Part shown: in pieces, positions 51,549 to 63,219 of the stretch
How positions within the stretch are numbered: the stretch's first letter is position 1
Layout of the letters: each line of letters opens with the position of its first letter
Assembly (NCBI GenBank): GCA_023014485.1
Contig: JAJOZX010012234.1
Coordinates: forward strand, 1-64,000
Reading direction: 5' to 3'
From: Bathynomus jamesi
Lineage: Eukaryota; Arthropoda; Malacostraca; Isopoda; Cirolanidae
Length of the DNA stretch: 64,000 nt
Position numbers and translations under genes: made by a program
The notes under the pieces: generated by a model
The model's database searches: none
What the model was told of the DNA's origin: nothing
Seen by the model: only the letters and a program-made list of their open reading frames with translations

Positions 51549-52315
51549 ATTATATTTATATATATATATATATATAATATATATAAGAAAATTTATTGGA
51601 ATTTTCCGCAAAAAGAATGAATGTTGAACTTTAAAACACAATTTCCATTGTCGCTGTTAAATAAAGGAAATTCTAGTGAAAAAATTAAAGGATCACGAAC
51701 CAGTTCAATTGAGACATTATTCCCCAAAATCAAATTGCTCAAACATTTCTTCACGATGTTGAGAATTTTGTACGAGAATTCACACTTTATTAAAACTAAA
51801 ATATTTTTAGTTTATTTCAATTATTTATTTTGTTCGAAATTTTCATTCATATTCAACATTTTTGCATATTTGGATTTTGTTTTCAAAACTAAACTTTAAT
51901 ATCAAGTAATGATCGAACATCAATAAAAGCTGAATGGTAAAAAAAAAAAACGAAGTCAATCCATGTGTTAGGTATGAAATGTGGGCATGGTCCTTTTAGT
52001 TGTTTACATTAGCCAAAATGCACTCAATAGGATCCGAATAAAGCGCCTCTTGAGTAGAAGGTAAGGCCGCTGACCATTACGCTATGATAAGTTACGCATT
52101 AGTACAATCTGACGTATACTTCAACACCCGAGGGAACGCATAAAGCTTTCGCGTCCAGAGTTAATTTTGCACTAATCCCCTGTACTGTACTCGAGGTAAT
52201 GTCACCATTTCATTCAAATCTTTAGTGTAACAACGAGCATCCACAGATGGAATATCATGCATGAACAAGCACAATTTTTCATAATGCAAAAATGTCCTTA
52301 CAAAAAAAAAAAAAA
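51549..52315. other. AT-rich stretch without gene, with reverse SINE-like copy
   Basis: A TA tract lies at 51555-51587. AT-rich sequence without coding signal follows to 52020. At 52025-52165 (minus) the leader TCTGGACGCGAAAGCTTTAT and the tRNA-like piece GCGTAATGGTCAGCGGCC repeat the 51388 unit. On the minus strand at 52290-52180, SVDARCYTKDLNEMV resembles the mariner segment at 23330 and may be a tiny remnant. Confidence 0.45.
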
Positions 52316-52337
52316 TATATATATATATATATATACA

Positions 52338-52385
<48 letters not shown>
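52316..52385. repeat. (TA)n tract
   Basis: About 65 bp of TA beside hAT copy 2. Confidence 0.9.
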
Positions 52386-53667
52386 TAGTGATGTAGCGGA
52401 TGTCATTTTTTTCACATCCGCGGATGCGGATGCGGATGAGGATGTTTGATTTAAACATCCGCGGATGCGGATGTCTACATTTTCGTTATTTTTTAGGATA
52501 TATTCGAGATTTGTTGTGTTTAACGTATATAATAAGTTATTATATAGAGAGAGCTGTAGCTATAATGTAGTATAATTGATTAATTGTACAATAATTGCTG
52601 TACTTTTCTCTGAACATATAAAATAATATCAAGCATCTAACTAATATAGAAATCAATCAGTGAATTCGTCTGCAAATAAATTCGTTATATTTTGTTGAGT
52701 TTCAGCCACAATTAGAAACCATAATTGTGTTACCAGGATGGGGACGTGAACCCAACTCAAATGCACCCCACCGACCTCTTTCCCCAACCTCCTCCACCCT
52801 TATAGAAAGAGATCTTTAATTAGCTTGATAACTATTTATATTAAGTTTAAAGTTTTATTAGGCATATTTATAAATGAGTAATTAAAATAAAGTAAACTAA
52901 GATGTTCATCGTTAATGTTCAAACTTAATTATAGGAAGGTTATGCTTAAGGAACATTAATTTTTCTGCCTTTTCTGCTGCCAGTCTGTTTCTCTTTCATC
53001 ATATATTAATCCAGCACTGCTAAATAATCTCTCGCTTGGTACGTTTGTTGGAGGACAGGCTAAATGTTTCCTCGCAAGTTACTCAAGTATGGATAGATAT
53101 TCTGCATATTTTTCCACCAACTAATAGGATTGTCACATGCAGCCAGCGTTTTTCTTGGTGATAGCTCTCGATCATTTTTACTACATATTTTGACATCGCG
53201 TAGGTCTCGTCATTGCTGCTTGACTCAAGAAACTGAGAGACAGATTCTGTGATAGATTGCTTGTTGAAGGTGTTGGTTCTGTCACTGAAACTTTTATTCT
53301 TTTGGTGGGTGGCGAAGCGACAGATTCAAGAGATTGAAGCTCTTCAACTGCTTTGCCAAGTGATGATTTAACTCGTTCTAATGTACTAGGTGAAATAACT
53401 TAGCTTTGTAACGTGGATCTAAGTAGGTTGCAAGAGAGTAACTTCATACAAGAACAGCCTCTCGTCTTGTCGCTTGCATCACTTTTGCGCACAATGAACT
53501 AGTTCTATTAATATTAGAATTTGATAATTTCCGCTTATTAATGACGTTTTATCTCAACGGGCCACATCCGCACGACATCCACAGTCCAAAGTGCGGATGC
53601 GGACGCGGATGTGAGAAAATGTGCGGATGTTCCGCGGATGCGGATGCGGATGTGACCTACATCACTA
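52386..53667 (-). mobile_element. Deleted hAT transposon, copy 2 (reverse orientation)
   Basis: Begins TAGTGATGTAGCGGATGTCA and ends GTGACCTACATCACTA, so it is copy 1 (12156-13439) in reverse. It is 1,282 bp against 1,284 bp, with the same internal deletion. On minus, the transposase C-terminus (about 53440-52925) contains ATYLDPRYKA at about 53430 (followed by a stop), ISWWK and VPSERLFSSAG (about 53050). It has its own small indels, for example at 53075. GGATGC hexamer clusters lie at both ends. Confidence 0.85.
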
Positions 53668-53763
53668 ATACACACACACACGAGTATATATATATATATG
53701 AGAGAGAGAGATTTATTGAAAAGTTTTTCATTAAATATAGTTCAATAATTTAAATGTATGATA
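53668..53763. repeat. (CA)n, (TA)n and (GA)n spacer
   Basis: Short microsatellites and about 50 bp of unassigned sequence. Confidence 0.6.
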
Positions 53764-54412
53764 TTTCCGATCTTTTCCGTTTGGGAGCTAGCAGCGAATT
53801 TTAATGAAAATCGGTATACTAATGTAGTTTTGGTCACTGATTTCAAAAATAACTTTCTTTTTTTTGGAGAAATGAAAAACAAACATGTTAGAGCACTTTA
53901 AATAATTAATATGTGTTTTTAACGAAAATATTATGACTTAACCTAACCAATCGTCAAGGGCGTACAGTTGACCTAACCTGGCATTCAATTGACCTAACCG
54001 GCCATTCAATTGATCTAACTGGACATTAATTCTTGATTTTTTTCTGCTACTTTTACAGATCTGCCGGGATCCTTCAAAAAAATTGTATTCTTCGTAAAGT
54101 TGCACTTTTTACCGTTTGACCGACGTTTTTGGCAACGAAAGAACTAGCTATTTTTATTAAAAGAACACACTTTCCCACACTTAGAGCACTTTTTCATAAA
54201 CAGTAGCAGTTTGTGACTGGCTAAATTTAACACAATCCTCCGTAACTAGTTTAAGCTAGTTAAAACACATTAATTATTTAAAGTGCTCTAACATGTTTGT
54301 TTTTAATTTCTCCAAAAAAAGAAAGTTATATTTGAAATCAGTGACCAAAACTACATTAGTATACCGATTTTCATTAAAATTCGCTGCTAGCCCCCAAACG
54401 GAAAAGACCCTG
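53764..54412. repeat. Fold-back element with GTCAAGGGCGTACAG core, copy 2
   Basis: The left arm TAATGAAAATCGGTATACTA and onward (53800-53910) is mirrored by TAGTATACCGATTTTCATTA (54356) and the preceding 110 bp. Outer ends are TCTTTTCCGTTTGGGAGCTA and AGCCCCCAAACGGAAAAGA. The interior has AACCAATCGTCAAGGGCGTA and three ATTGACCTAAC-like repeats (53970-54025), the same core as the element at 8866-9225 but with unrelated arms. Confidence 0.75.
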
Positions 54413-56965
54413 TATTTCTGGAAATCAGTTTTGAAACTAAAATGATTGAAATGAACTTGAAATGATATAAACGTGACTTAATTTTATGTTGGTAATTTTG
54501 ACGATAAATAAACTCATTTGTTCGACGGATCGTTCTTTGTCGTATTTCAGTGTCGTCTGTTTAATTTCATTTTTTTTAATCTCATCAGTTGTCGATGTTT
54601 CGTTCTCTGCAACGTTTCTCTACTTTGTACCTGTCATCATGGTTGCTTAAAGTGCCGCGCTCGAGTCTCGTCGCGGACTTGAGCTTTCAGCGACTAAGTG
54701 CTTTTCTGGGTCCCCCTTAGTAAGGCAATGGTTCGGATCCCGCAAACAAGCTGGAGATTCTTCCCGTCGTACGACCTCAGATGTTACGAAGGAGTTTAAA
54801 CGATCCCAAATATCGTTATTATTACCGTATAAGTTTTCTTTTAACTAAAGACGTAGTAAATTGTCGGAGTAGAAATGAGGCTTTGTTTAAATGACGCGTT
54901 AAAAATGATTTGATAGAAGTGAAGGTTGAACAGGGGTTTCTTCACGAATTAGAAGCGTAGCATGACTATAATGACGTGCAAAATGAAGTTCGATAAATCC
55001 GTTTTGTATTTCGCTTCATCGACGTCTAACGGCGGTTTCCAAGACATTTTTTTTTAATTTGATCCTCTAGTTTTGGTTAAACGAAAAATATTACGTCATA
55101 TTCGTGCCAAATAAATTTAAATATAGCTCAAAGTTTTAGCGGCTCGATCGCCTATTGATGGTTCTTGATGAGATAAATACTCGTTAACCGCTACTTCAAG
55201 TTTCCCCCCTTCGAACGTTGACGAACGAGTTCCGAGTTCGAATGATTGTTCAGATGATGATGCACTGAAAAAAATAGTTCGTTAACACAACTCCAATTTT
55301 TTAGTATTCTTCAGAAAGTTTGGTGATGTGATCTATCTTTTTGTTATAAAGACGTGAATCAGCTTGATGATGGTCCTGAAGGTCATTTGTGTGTTTATAT
55401 CTACGTACCTCCACTTCCGTGGAGTTACGATACTTCGTGTCTTTATTAATATGAAAGTATTATTGATGATCTAAACAATTATGTTTGGTCAACATTTAAA
55501 TATTTGGCCACGTCCGAAATGGAGTGCGTGCTGCCAATGACGGTGTTGGAAGTCGATTTAGGGGCCATCTGTATTGTACGTAGAGAAGTTGGGCAAAGAG
55601 TTAGGGATTTTGCGTGCGCTCGTTGCGAGGGAGGATCAGTGGCGGCGGAACGTCAGCGCGCAAACGGGGTTCAAGTAGGTTTGATTAGCATAGTAGCAGA
55701 CTACATTCGCTAGATTGCGTGAACATGCTAAAGTGGTACAGTTACGAACTTACAATTTACGAAATATGTTACAGAGACCACACACAAAGTAAATGTTTAC
55801 TTACTTTTTACTTTGAAAAACTTGTTTTTCAAAGTTAAAAATGTCAAAGTATCTTCATTGGCAATGGGGGCCTGGCCCCCTCTGTCAATTTAAGAGGGAG
55901 CCCCCCGTTCCGCCGCCTATAGGGAGGATTATGCCCCGGCGAGAACGTACGCATGTACGGTATCTACAGTTATGACGGTCCCGAACACGTCATCATTTTT
56001 CATAATAGACATTAATCATTATTAATAAATTGTTAAAACGTGTTCGAATACTGAAATCACAGAAAAAAACAGTGGACGCAAGCAATTAAAGTTCTCTGAT
56101 GCTCTTTATACGTTCATATCATCTCAGTCGTTTTTTCATAAACGCTTGACTACATCTGACAGATAAGACAAATGATGATACACGTGTTGAAACAATTCAG
56201 ACGGCCAAGCTGATGCCCAAGCATTTCCAAATACTTTCGAGCCCCCGGGACACCCGATCCATGGATGGAATTATTGAATTGACTGTTTTTAATTTTTAAA
56301 ATTTTATTATTATAAATAAAATGTGAATTTAACACATTTTTTTGTGGCAAAATGTCACAAACATGTGAAAGAAAGACAAAAAACTAACAAGGCTTAATTC
56401 CTTACAAAAAAAAGTATCTAAACTGCTTATGAATTGGTTCCCTTCATGGAAGAGGACTACATATATTGGTAAGCGACTCCATAACCTAATATTCTGGTTC
56501 AAAAGAATTTACATAATTCAATCTTGCGATGCCCCATTTCATTCCTGGTGTTGCCTTGAAATCAATTCAAAATAAGCAATATCCGTAGAAGTTTACAAGG
56601 AAGTTGCGTACTAATGTAAATTACGAAGGCCACCATTTGAATCAAACTGATCATAAACGTTGATGTTTATTCGTTACTTGTTTGCTGCCATATACTTTGT
56701 TTTAGTTAAATATTTCTCACATAAGTATAAAAATCTAGTAGATTATCAAAGATCTACTGGCTAATGAAGGTGACGTTGAAGGGCGGGAAAGGAAACGTGG
56801 GCCTACCTGTTTAGTTGTCTTGACCACGAGAGATACTGACTTGAAGGGCACAGTGAGAGAGGGGGAGATAATTGACTTACTGTATGACAACACTTAGTAA
56901 GTTGCCAAGCACGTACATTTATCAAAATATTGGAATTTCACAAATCAACCGACATTAATCTAACT
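54413..56965. other. Low-repeat stretch, no supported gene
   Basis: The longest part of the window without recognisable mobile DNA. Codon-like signal is weak. The only ATG frame above 60 codons (55504-55713) has no family features. Around 55863-55925, GGGGGCCTGGCCCCC and GGGAGCCCCCC form GC-rich hairpins. It could be host intergenic or intron sequence, or very old repeats. Confidence 0.4.
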
Positions 56966-57356
56966 AAATGCCTTGAAAGTGGACGCTCAAATTTGCCGGT
57001 TGAAGTTTGTTTTGGATTTTGTCTAAAAATACAATAGTTACCCTTTTTCTTTGATGTAAATTAAATCCGACGTAAATGCAGTGAGTTTTGTGTGTATTGA
57101 GGTTCTGAATGTAGTTGTCTAGGTTAGCTTTAAACCCTAGACCCTGTCCCAAAGCTAAGTCCTCTCTGCTTAACAGACAGCTGGTGAGGGAAGCTATATT
57201 TTTGGACCTCTTTGCTAGTGACCCGTTGCCCACGTTGAGCTTCGATGATGAAAACGAAAAAACTTTAGTATTTGCCATTTACCATTAATTATTCAGATTA
57301 TTATGAATTTAATTATCCCAGAAGAGTTCCTTGTTCCATGCACATCATGTCTGTGT
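56966..57356 (+). repeat. Fold-back family (GCAACGGGT) half-element, left part
   Basis: TGCCTTGAAAGTGGACGCTC, GTGACCCGTTGCCCACGTTG and TTCCTTGTTCCATGCACATC follow the right half of the 11338-12085 element from its loop outward. The left half is absent. It is interrupted at 57357 by a hAT MITE and resumes at 58047-58098 (TACCTCAGGGAACCATTCTG). Confidence 0.75.
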
Positions 57357-58046
57357 TAGGGTTGCCAAGTGTCCTTTATTTCAAAGGACAGTTCTTTATT
57401 TCAGTTCATGTGTCCTTGTCCTTTGATAAACTCGGAAAGGACGCCATATGTCCTTTAATTCAGTAATTGACTCAAAATTTTATTCATCACTAAAAATTTG
57501 AGACGGAGATGTTTTCAAACTTAATTAATTCGTTAATCGGGAGAAGTGAGATTCAACATTCAGATGTGATTTCTAGTAAATCAGAGTTGGCAATCCTACC
57601 CCCATTGCTCGTTGCCATTGTCATCCTTGCTGGAGAGATGTTCAGTAGAATTAATAAAAAGTGAACTTTTGATTTATTTCAATTTAAAAGACAATTGTGC
57701 CGATTTTGTTGGGAAAATAAAAAATGATACAGCTTTACTGAAGGCTGGTCGAAGTCAAGATAAGTACAATTTTATAAATAAATAAAGGCTTCATTCATTA
57801 TAATGATTTGTAAATATTTTCCTGTCTTTAATTCACAAAATATAATAAAGAAATTTAAAAATGTTTCATTTCAATACAGTCGTGTGATTTTACGAGTGTA
57901 CGACTTTCTAGACATATTTTATCTCTGAATATAATAAAGAAATTGTAAAAAATATTGCACAAGTAAATTTTTATCATGATAAGCAATGGAATATACGGTA
58001 GCGTGCAAGTGTCCTTTATTCAAGATCTGTTGACTTGGCAACCCTA
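57357..58046. mobile_element. Non-autonomous hAT-like MITE
   Basis: Ends TAGGGTTGCCAAGTGTCC and TTGACTTGGCAACCCTA, with GTGTCCTTTATT inside both ends and a TTTCAAAGGACA hairpin. It lies inside the fold-back repeat, whose intact copy gives the empty site. The 5' flank ends TCTGTGT and the 3' flank, after two extra bases, has CTCTGTGT, compatible with an 8-bp duplication. Ends and duplication size fit hAT. The 690 bp are non-coding. Confidence 0.8.
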
Positions 58047-58412
58047 GACTCTGTGTATTCCATAAAAGTTACCTCAGGGAACCATTCTGAGTTGTATTAT
58101 ATATATATATATTGCGTGTGGTGCAATCCCGATCGGGGGCTCGCCTCCTGATTATTTAATGTAAATATATTAGAAGTGGACAAAAAAACGTGCTAATTTA
58201 CGTTAATTTATACGACAAATTTGAAGATTAAAATAACTTAAGTGTTGTATGGAATTCATATAAGATAGGAAAAATTAAAAGTAGTGCTACAAACACCTGT
58301 TTATACGAATATTTAATTTGGAAGAAGTCGGATATTGTAGTTATTGTTCGTTTATTTTAAACTGATGTTAGAAAAGCACAAGTAGAGAATTGCTTTTAGC
58401 ATGTACACTGTA

Positions 58413-61400
58413 GGGTGGAGCGAAAAATACTTTTTTTCTAGTATGAGGTTCTAATAGTGATTAAAAGTTGCATTTAGTGGACGAAATATGCCTGCCAAAA
58501 TATGAGTTCATTTGTTTAAAATTTTCAGCTGCCACCAGGGGGCTAACGTTAACACAATTTTGTGTAAAAAGGAAAAAAAATGCTTCTATTTTAGGTTTGT
58601 CAAACTATTATAAAATTTTATCTTAGAATTATCTAATAGTTTGATTAAGATTCTTAAATGATCGGAATTCGTTTTGTAAAAATGCCTTTTCATATGCTTA
58701 ATATCTTCAGCTGCCACAAGAGAGCTGAAGTTAACACAATTTAGAGTAACTGAGTCATGTTGAGACTACACTGAATGTTGGGGGGAGGGTTTGGGGAGGG
58801 TTGTGGGGGAGGGTTTTGGTGTGAAGGAATTTCTTTCTATGAGTCATTAGAACAGTGTGTTAACACTTGTCTTCTTAGGTAGTAGGCCTAGTCGCTCAGT
58901 TGATCGGAGAGTTTTTTAATATGATCGGAATATTATAAAACTTTATTTTAAAGTGATTTATATAGAGATAATATTGATTTTATTATAAAATGCTTGTTAT
59001 AATGTATTATATAATTTTAGTTTATTTATATAATATATTATATATTTATATAATATATTATATATACTTATAAAATATATTATAATATTAATTATATAAT
59101 GTTTTGATGTTACAGGATATTTTGTGATTGTGAATTTTTCTTAAAAATATTATGGCATCAAATACTAAATATAAACATTTCACTAGAGAACATATGAAGT
59201 GTGCCATATTTGAAGTACCTTGTGAGATGAGTGATATGCAACTACCAACTTATAACTAACTGCATTATGAAAGATTACCTGTTCACAAAACATTCAGTGA
59301 AGGAGCAGATGAATAACAAGGAGCCTTCATTTTCTGAAATAGCAGAGGCAGTTTCCAAAAAGGTAGAAAATATTTGGAAGAAGGCCTCTTTGCCAATAGT
59401 TTTACATACACGCGTTTTACAGATGATGCGAGTGTACCATGATAAATACAGGTCCTTATTAAAGCCATACAAGTCACGCAAGGATCAGCCTAAGTACAAA
59501 AATCAGCTTGAAGAATTTGAAAACTCTTCAAAATGCACTTTGTTTGACATCTGCACCTGCAAATGTAAGGAGTTTAGGAGATGCTCATGTGAAAAGAGTA
59601 AGAAAGTCCCTCCAAAAGAGCAGGATTTTTTAAATGACCAACGAACACGCAGAATAATGGTGATAGGAAGCATTGACATAGCACACACAAGACGATTACA
59701 AGCAAGAGAACATCGAAAGGAAATGGAGAAAGCACGTCTGGAATCCTCACAAACAACTAGTGCTGCTATAACCAATACGTCCAACTTACAAATCGAAACA
59801 GAGACAAGTGAACTTCAACAACTAGAAGGGATATCTGAAGATAATGAGGAAGATACAACCTCGACTCAATATGTAATATCAGAACAACAGATGCGTGAGC
59901 CACTGCCTTCATTAGCAATTACTTGTGATAGATTTAAAATGTCGGACAGAGCTGGGCTGCTATTGCTTCTGCAGTATTGGCAGATCTTAAAATTGTTACT
60001 CCCGAGACAAAGGGAATATTATAGACAGAAGTAAGCTAAGACGTGAAAGACAAAAACAGAGAAAGGAACTTCAACAGATAGGAGAGCCAAAAACCATGCG
60101 GGGATTATACTTTGATGGCAGAAAGGATAAAACAATGATTCAAGTCCAGGAGAGTGATGGCTCTAACCACCAAGGAACCAAACGCGAAGAGCATATCAGC
60201 ATAATATCTGAACCACACTCTCTGTACTTTGCACATGTGACACCTTCCAGTGGCAAAGCTAAATACATTTGCACAGCGCTAGTGAATTGCTTGAAAGAAA
60301 GGAATGTTGATATAGGGAACATCGTTGCAGTTGGCTGTGATTCGACAGTGGTTAACACTGGTAGTATTGGAGGCACAATAAGATTACTGGAAGAAGCCTT
60401 TAATAAGCCATTGCAGTGGCTGATATGCCTTTTACACCTTAATGAACTTCCATTGCGCCATCTGTTTCATCACTTGGATGGTACCACTACTGGACCAAGA
60501 GCATTTTCAGGAGAAATTGGCCGAGCACTTTCAGACTGTGAAAAGCTTCCCATAGTTAACTTCAAACCCATTGAAATCAAGAGGACATGTGTGAAGTTGA
60601 TGTAGATGACATAAGTACTGACCAGAAATACCTTCTTGAAATTCACAAGGCTATATCAAGTGGAACATTCTCAAAGAGTCTTAGTCATAAGAGTCCAGGC
60701 AATATATCACATTCAAGGTGGCTCACCACAGCAAACAGGACTCTGCGGTTATATGCAAGCACAGAGAATCCTTCAGGCAATTTACAAGAATTAGCTACTT
60801 TCATTGTTAGGGTATACACACCAATGTTTCAGATAAAGCGTAAACCATTATGCCAATATGGTGCTAAACATATGTGGCATATGATTGCAAGAAGCCGGTA
60901 TCTCCGTGAAGAGCATAGGAGAGTACATGACTCAGTCATTCAGCGAAATGCATATTACGCAAATCAAGAAAACATTCTCATTGCAATGATAGCTGATGAA
61001 AGGGAGCATGTGCGTCAGTTGGGATTTAGGCGTATCATAAAAGCAAGGGCATGCATTCAAGAAACAGATGTTATCAGGTATTTTAAGGTGCCAGAAATAA
61101 ATTTTTATGCCAAAGACTATACAGATCTCATTATGTGGCAAGATTTTCAGATAGTAGAACCACCGATAACCAAAGGAGTTTCTCTTGATGATATTGAATC
61201 ATGCATCAAACATGGTACTACTCTTCATTCAGAAATATTTCAGTTTCCATGTCATACACAAGCCGTAGAGAGATGCGTCAAGCTCGTTGCAGACGCTGCT
61301 GGATCAGTCTGCGGACCTACAAACAGAGACGGTTGGATTCGTGCTACATTAGAATCAAGGAAAAAACAGCCAAAATTTGAACCAAAAGCAAATTACTAAA

Positions 61401-61905
61401 TAGTCTTCAGCAAGAACCCTTTCTAGAGGGAGGTTGGTTGGGGAAAGGGTGGTAACTCCGCTAAGGCACGAAATAACGTTTCTTAACTGGCTGAAGCCAG
61501 TATAAAGGAGGAGAGACATCCTAATTTACTACTGTTCCCTTTTTCAAGTAAATACAGAATCATACTTAATTGTCATTTTTAAGTTAACTTCAGCCGTCTT
61601 GTGGCAGCTGAAGATATTAAGCATATGAAAGGGCATTTTTACAAAACGAATTCTTATCATTTAAGAATCTTAATCAAACTATTAGATAATTCTAAGATAA
61701 AATTTTATAATAGTTTGATAACCTAAAATAGAAGCATTTTTTTCCTTTTTACCCAAAATTGTGTTAACTTTAGCCCCCTGGTGGCAGCTGAAAATATTAA
61801 ACAAATGAACTCATATTTTGGCAGGTATATATCGTCCACTAAATGCAACTTCTAATCACTATTAGAACTTCATACTAGAAAACAAGTATTTTTCGCTCCA
61901 CCCTA
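58413..61905 (+). mobile_element. DNA transposon of unrecognised superfamily, element X2
   Basis: Terminal repeats TAGGGTGGAGCGAAAAATAC (58413) and the complement ending TTTTTCGCTCCACCCTA (61905). They extend inwards about 330 bp (to about 58745 and from about 61575) with small differences. Within each repeat, CAGCTGCCAC or its complement occurs twice. 3,493 bp with the coding strand on plus. No clear direct repeat next to the ends; TGTACA occurs near both but not adjacent. Shares AGGGTGG termini and a protein motif with X1. Confidence 0.8.
59152..61399 (+). pseudogene. Putative transposase of element X2, frameshifted
   Basis: A first ATG at 59152 gives a 34-codon piece (MASNTKYKHFTREHMKCAIF), preceded by a TTACAG acceptor-like site at 59111. 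Frames then follow at 59231-60034, 60096-60605 and 60587-61399. The first contains a Cys-rich CTLFDICTCKCKEFRRCSC and a coiled, charged region. The second contains LYFDGRKDKTMIQ, VGCDSTVVNTGSIGGTIRLL and WLICLLHLNELPLRHLFHH, parallel to the D-x-T-x-x-N-T-G and C-x-H-H blocks of X1. The last ends with TQAVERCVKLVADAAGSVCG. It has two or three shifts and is otherwise complete. Family not recognised. Confidence 0.65.
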
Positions 61906-61957
61906 AATTGTACAGCCCTTTCAATGGTCATTTGGATTCGCTAATGATAATTATACA

Positions 61958-62892
61958 CAGGGCGGTACGAAAGTAATGCCTATTTTATTTCTCACTAAAT
62001 ATAATTTCAATTACAATGAAAAGTACAACGAATATGCATACATACGTGGCAAATATAAAGTTATTTTTCCACATAGTCTCCGTCAACTGCTATGCACTTT
62101 TGCCAACGTTGAACCAGGTGCTGTAAAACTCCTTGTCACAACATCGGAACCAGTCACGAACTTTCTTCATCACATCATTGTCATCCTCAAAGTGTTGCCC
62201 ACGTAATCCATCCTTTAGCGGGCTAAAGAAATGGTAATCTGAAGGTGCAAGATCCGGACTACAAGCGGGATGGGGGAGGACGGTCCAATGGTCCATCCCA
62301 AGGCCACGATCGCTTCCCTTCGGCTTCGTAGCGTTTGAAGAGTTTCATACAGATGGACTTCCAATTGTCTTTGTGCTCTTCCGTCAACAATCTTGGGACC
62401 CACCGCGCACAAGTCTTGGAGTATCCGTGTTCCTGTATGATGCTTGTGACTGCTGGTTTTTCAATATTCACTGCCTCACACAACTCGTGTTGGGGTGCGG
62501 CGATCCTGTTTAATGAGGGCATCAATCCGACTCTTGTTTTCCGGTGTCGTCAATATCGGTTTCCCCGCTCTTGAAACGCTTTTCCCAACGTCTAATGGTG
62601 CTCACATCAACGGTAGAGTTGCCGTACACATTCTTTAAACGCCTATGAATATCCACTGGAGGAACTTCTTCCGCAGTAAGAAATTCAATAACTGTTCTCT
62701 GCTTTGTACGCACATCTAGTGAAGCAGCTATTTTGACAGCGTGATGTGTTGTTGTTACGTGACTGATCACAACGCCGCTCAACTTAAAATGGGCGGGAGA
62801 TACAAACCTTTCATTGTTATCTCGCGTAGCTTCCCTACGATGCTTTGATTACGAACTGAAAAATAAGAGGCCTTACTTTTGTACCACCCCTC
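61958..62892 (-). mobile_element. Deleted mariner-like element
   Basis: Ends CAGGGCGGTACGAAAGTAAT (61958) and the complement ending TTACTTTTGTACCACCCCTC (about 62892). The coding strand is minus. The N-terminus (62782-62522) has SLDVRTKQRTVIEFLTAEEV and STVDVSTIRRWEKRFKSGET (helix-turn-helix). The middle (62525-62330) has NIEKPAVTSIIQEHGYSKTC. The C-terminus (62296-62090) has HPACSPDLAPSDYHFFSPLK (third Asp region) and the end of the protein. The stretch with the first two catalytic Asp is deleted. 935 bp. Confidence 0.82.
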
Positions 62893-62924
62893 GTGTGTGT
62901 GTGTGTGTGTGTACAGTATATATC

Positions 62925-62961
62925 CCCAATTTCTTTATATATATAAAGAAATTGGGGAGTT
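62925..62961. repeat. Perfect palindrome of about 36 bp
   Basis: CCCCAATTTCTTTATATATA and TATATAAAGAAATTGGGG meet at their TA core. It follows a (GT)n tract. It may be the joined ends of a small element; nothing similar is seen elsewhere in the window. Confidence 0.8.
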
Positions 62962-63169
62962 TATTGACGGAAAACAAAGTACGAATTTTTGCAGGACATG
63001 ATTCTGAATGAGTGCATGTTATACGCGTATAAAACCAGTAAATACCATTTGCTTCCCCATTTATGGATGAATCCACAATAAACCCGCGAACTATTCATTA
63101 TTTTGCTGTCCCTCAATAAATACGAAACAAAAATCATAATGTTGTATTGTGAGTTAATTTAATATTAAC
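62962..63169. other. Unassigned AT-rich spacer
   Basis: No coding or repeat signal between the palindrome and the LINE 5' part. Confidence 0.4.
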
Positions 63170-63219
63170 GTGTATAATGTATATATATACCATATATTTT
63201 TGGTCAACTTTATAATTAT

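Noticed and set aside
55504..55713. 69-residue ORF on plus
   Set aside because: No motif, no neighbours, and length expected by chance in a stretch of this size. Not annotated as a gene.
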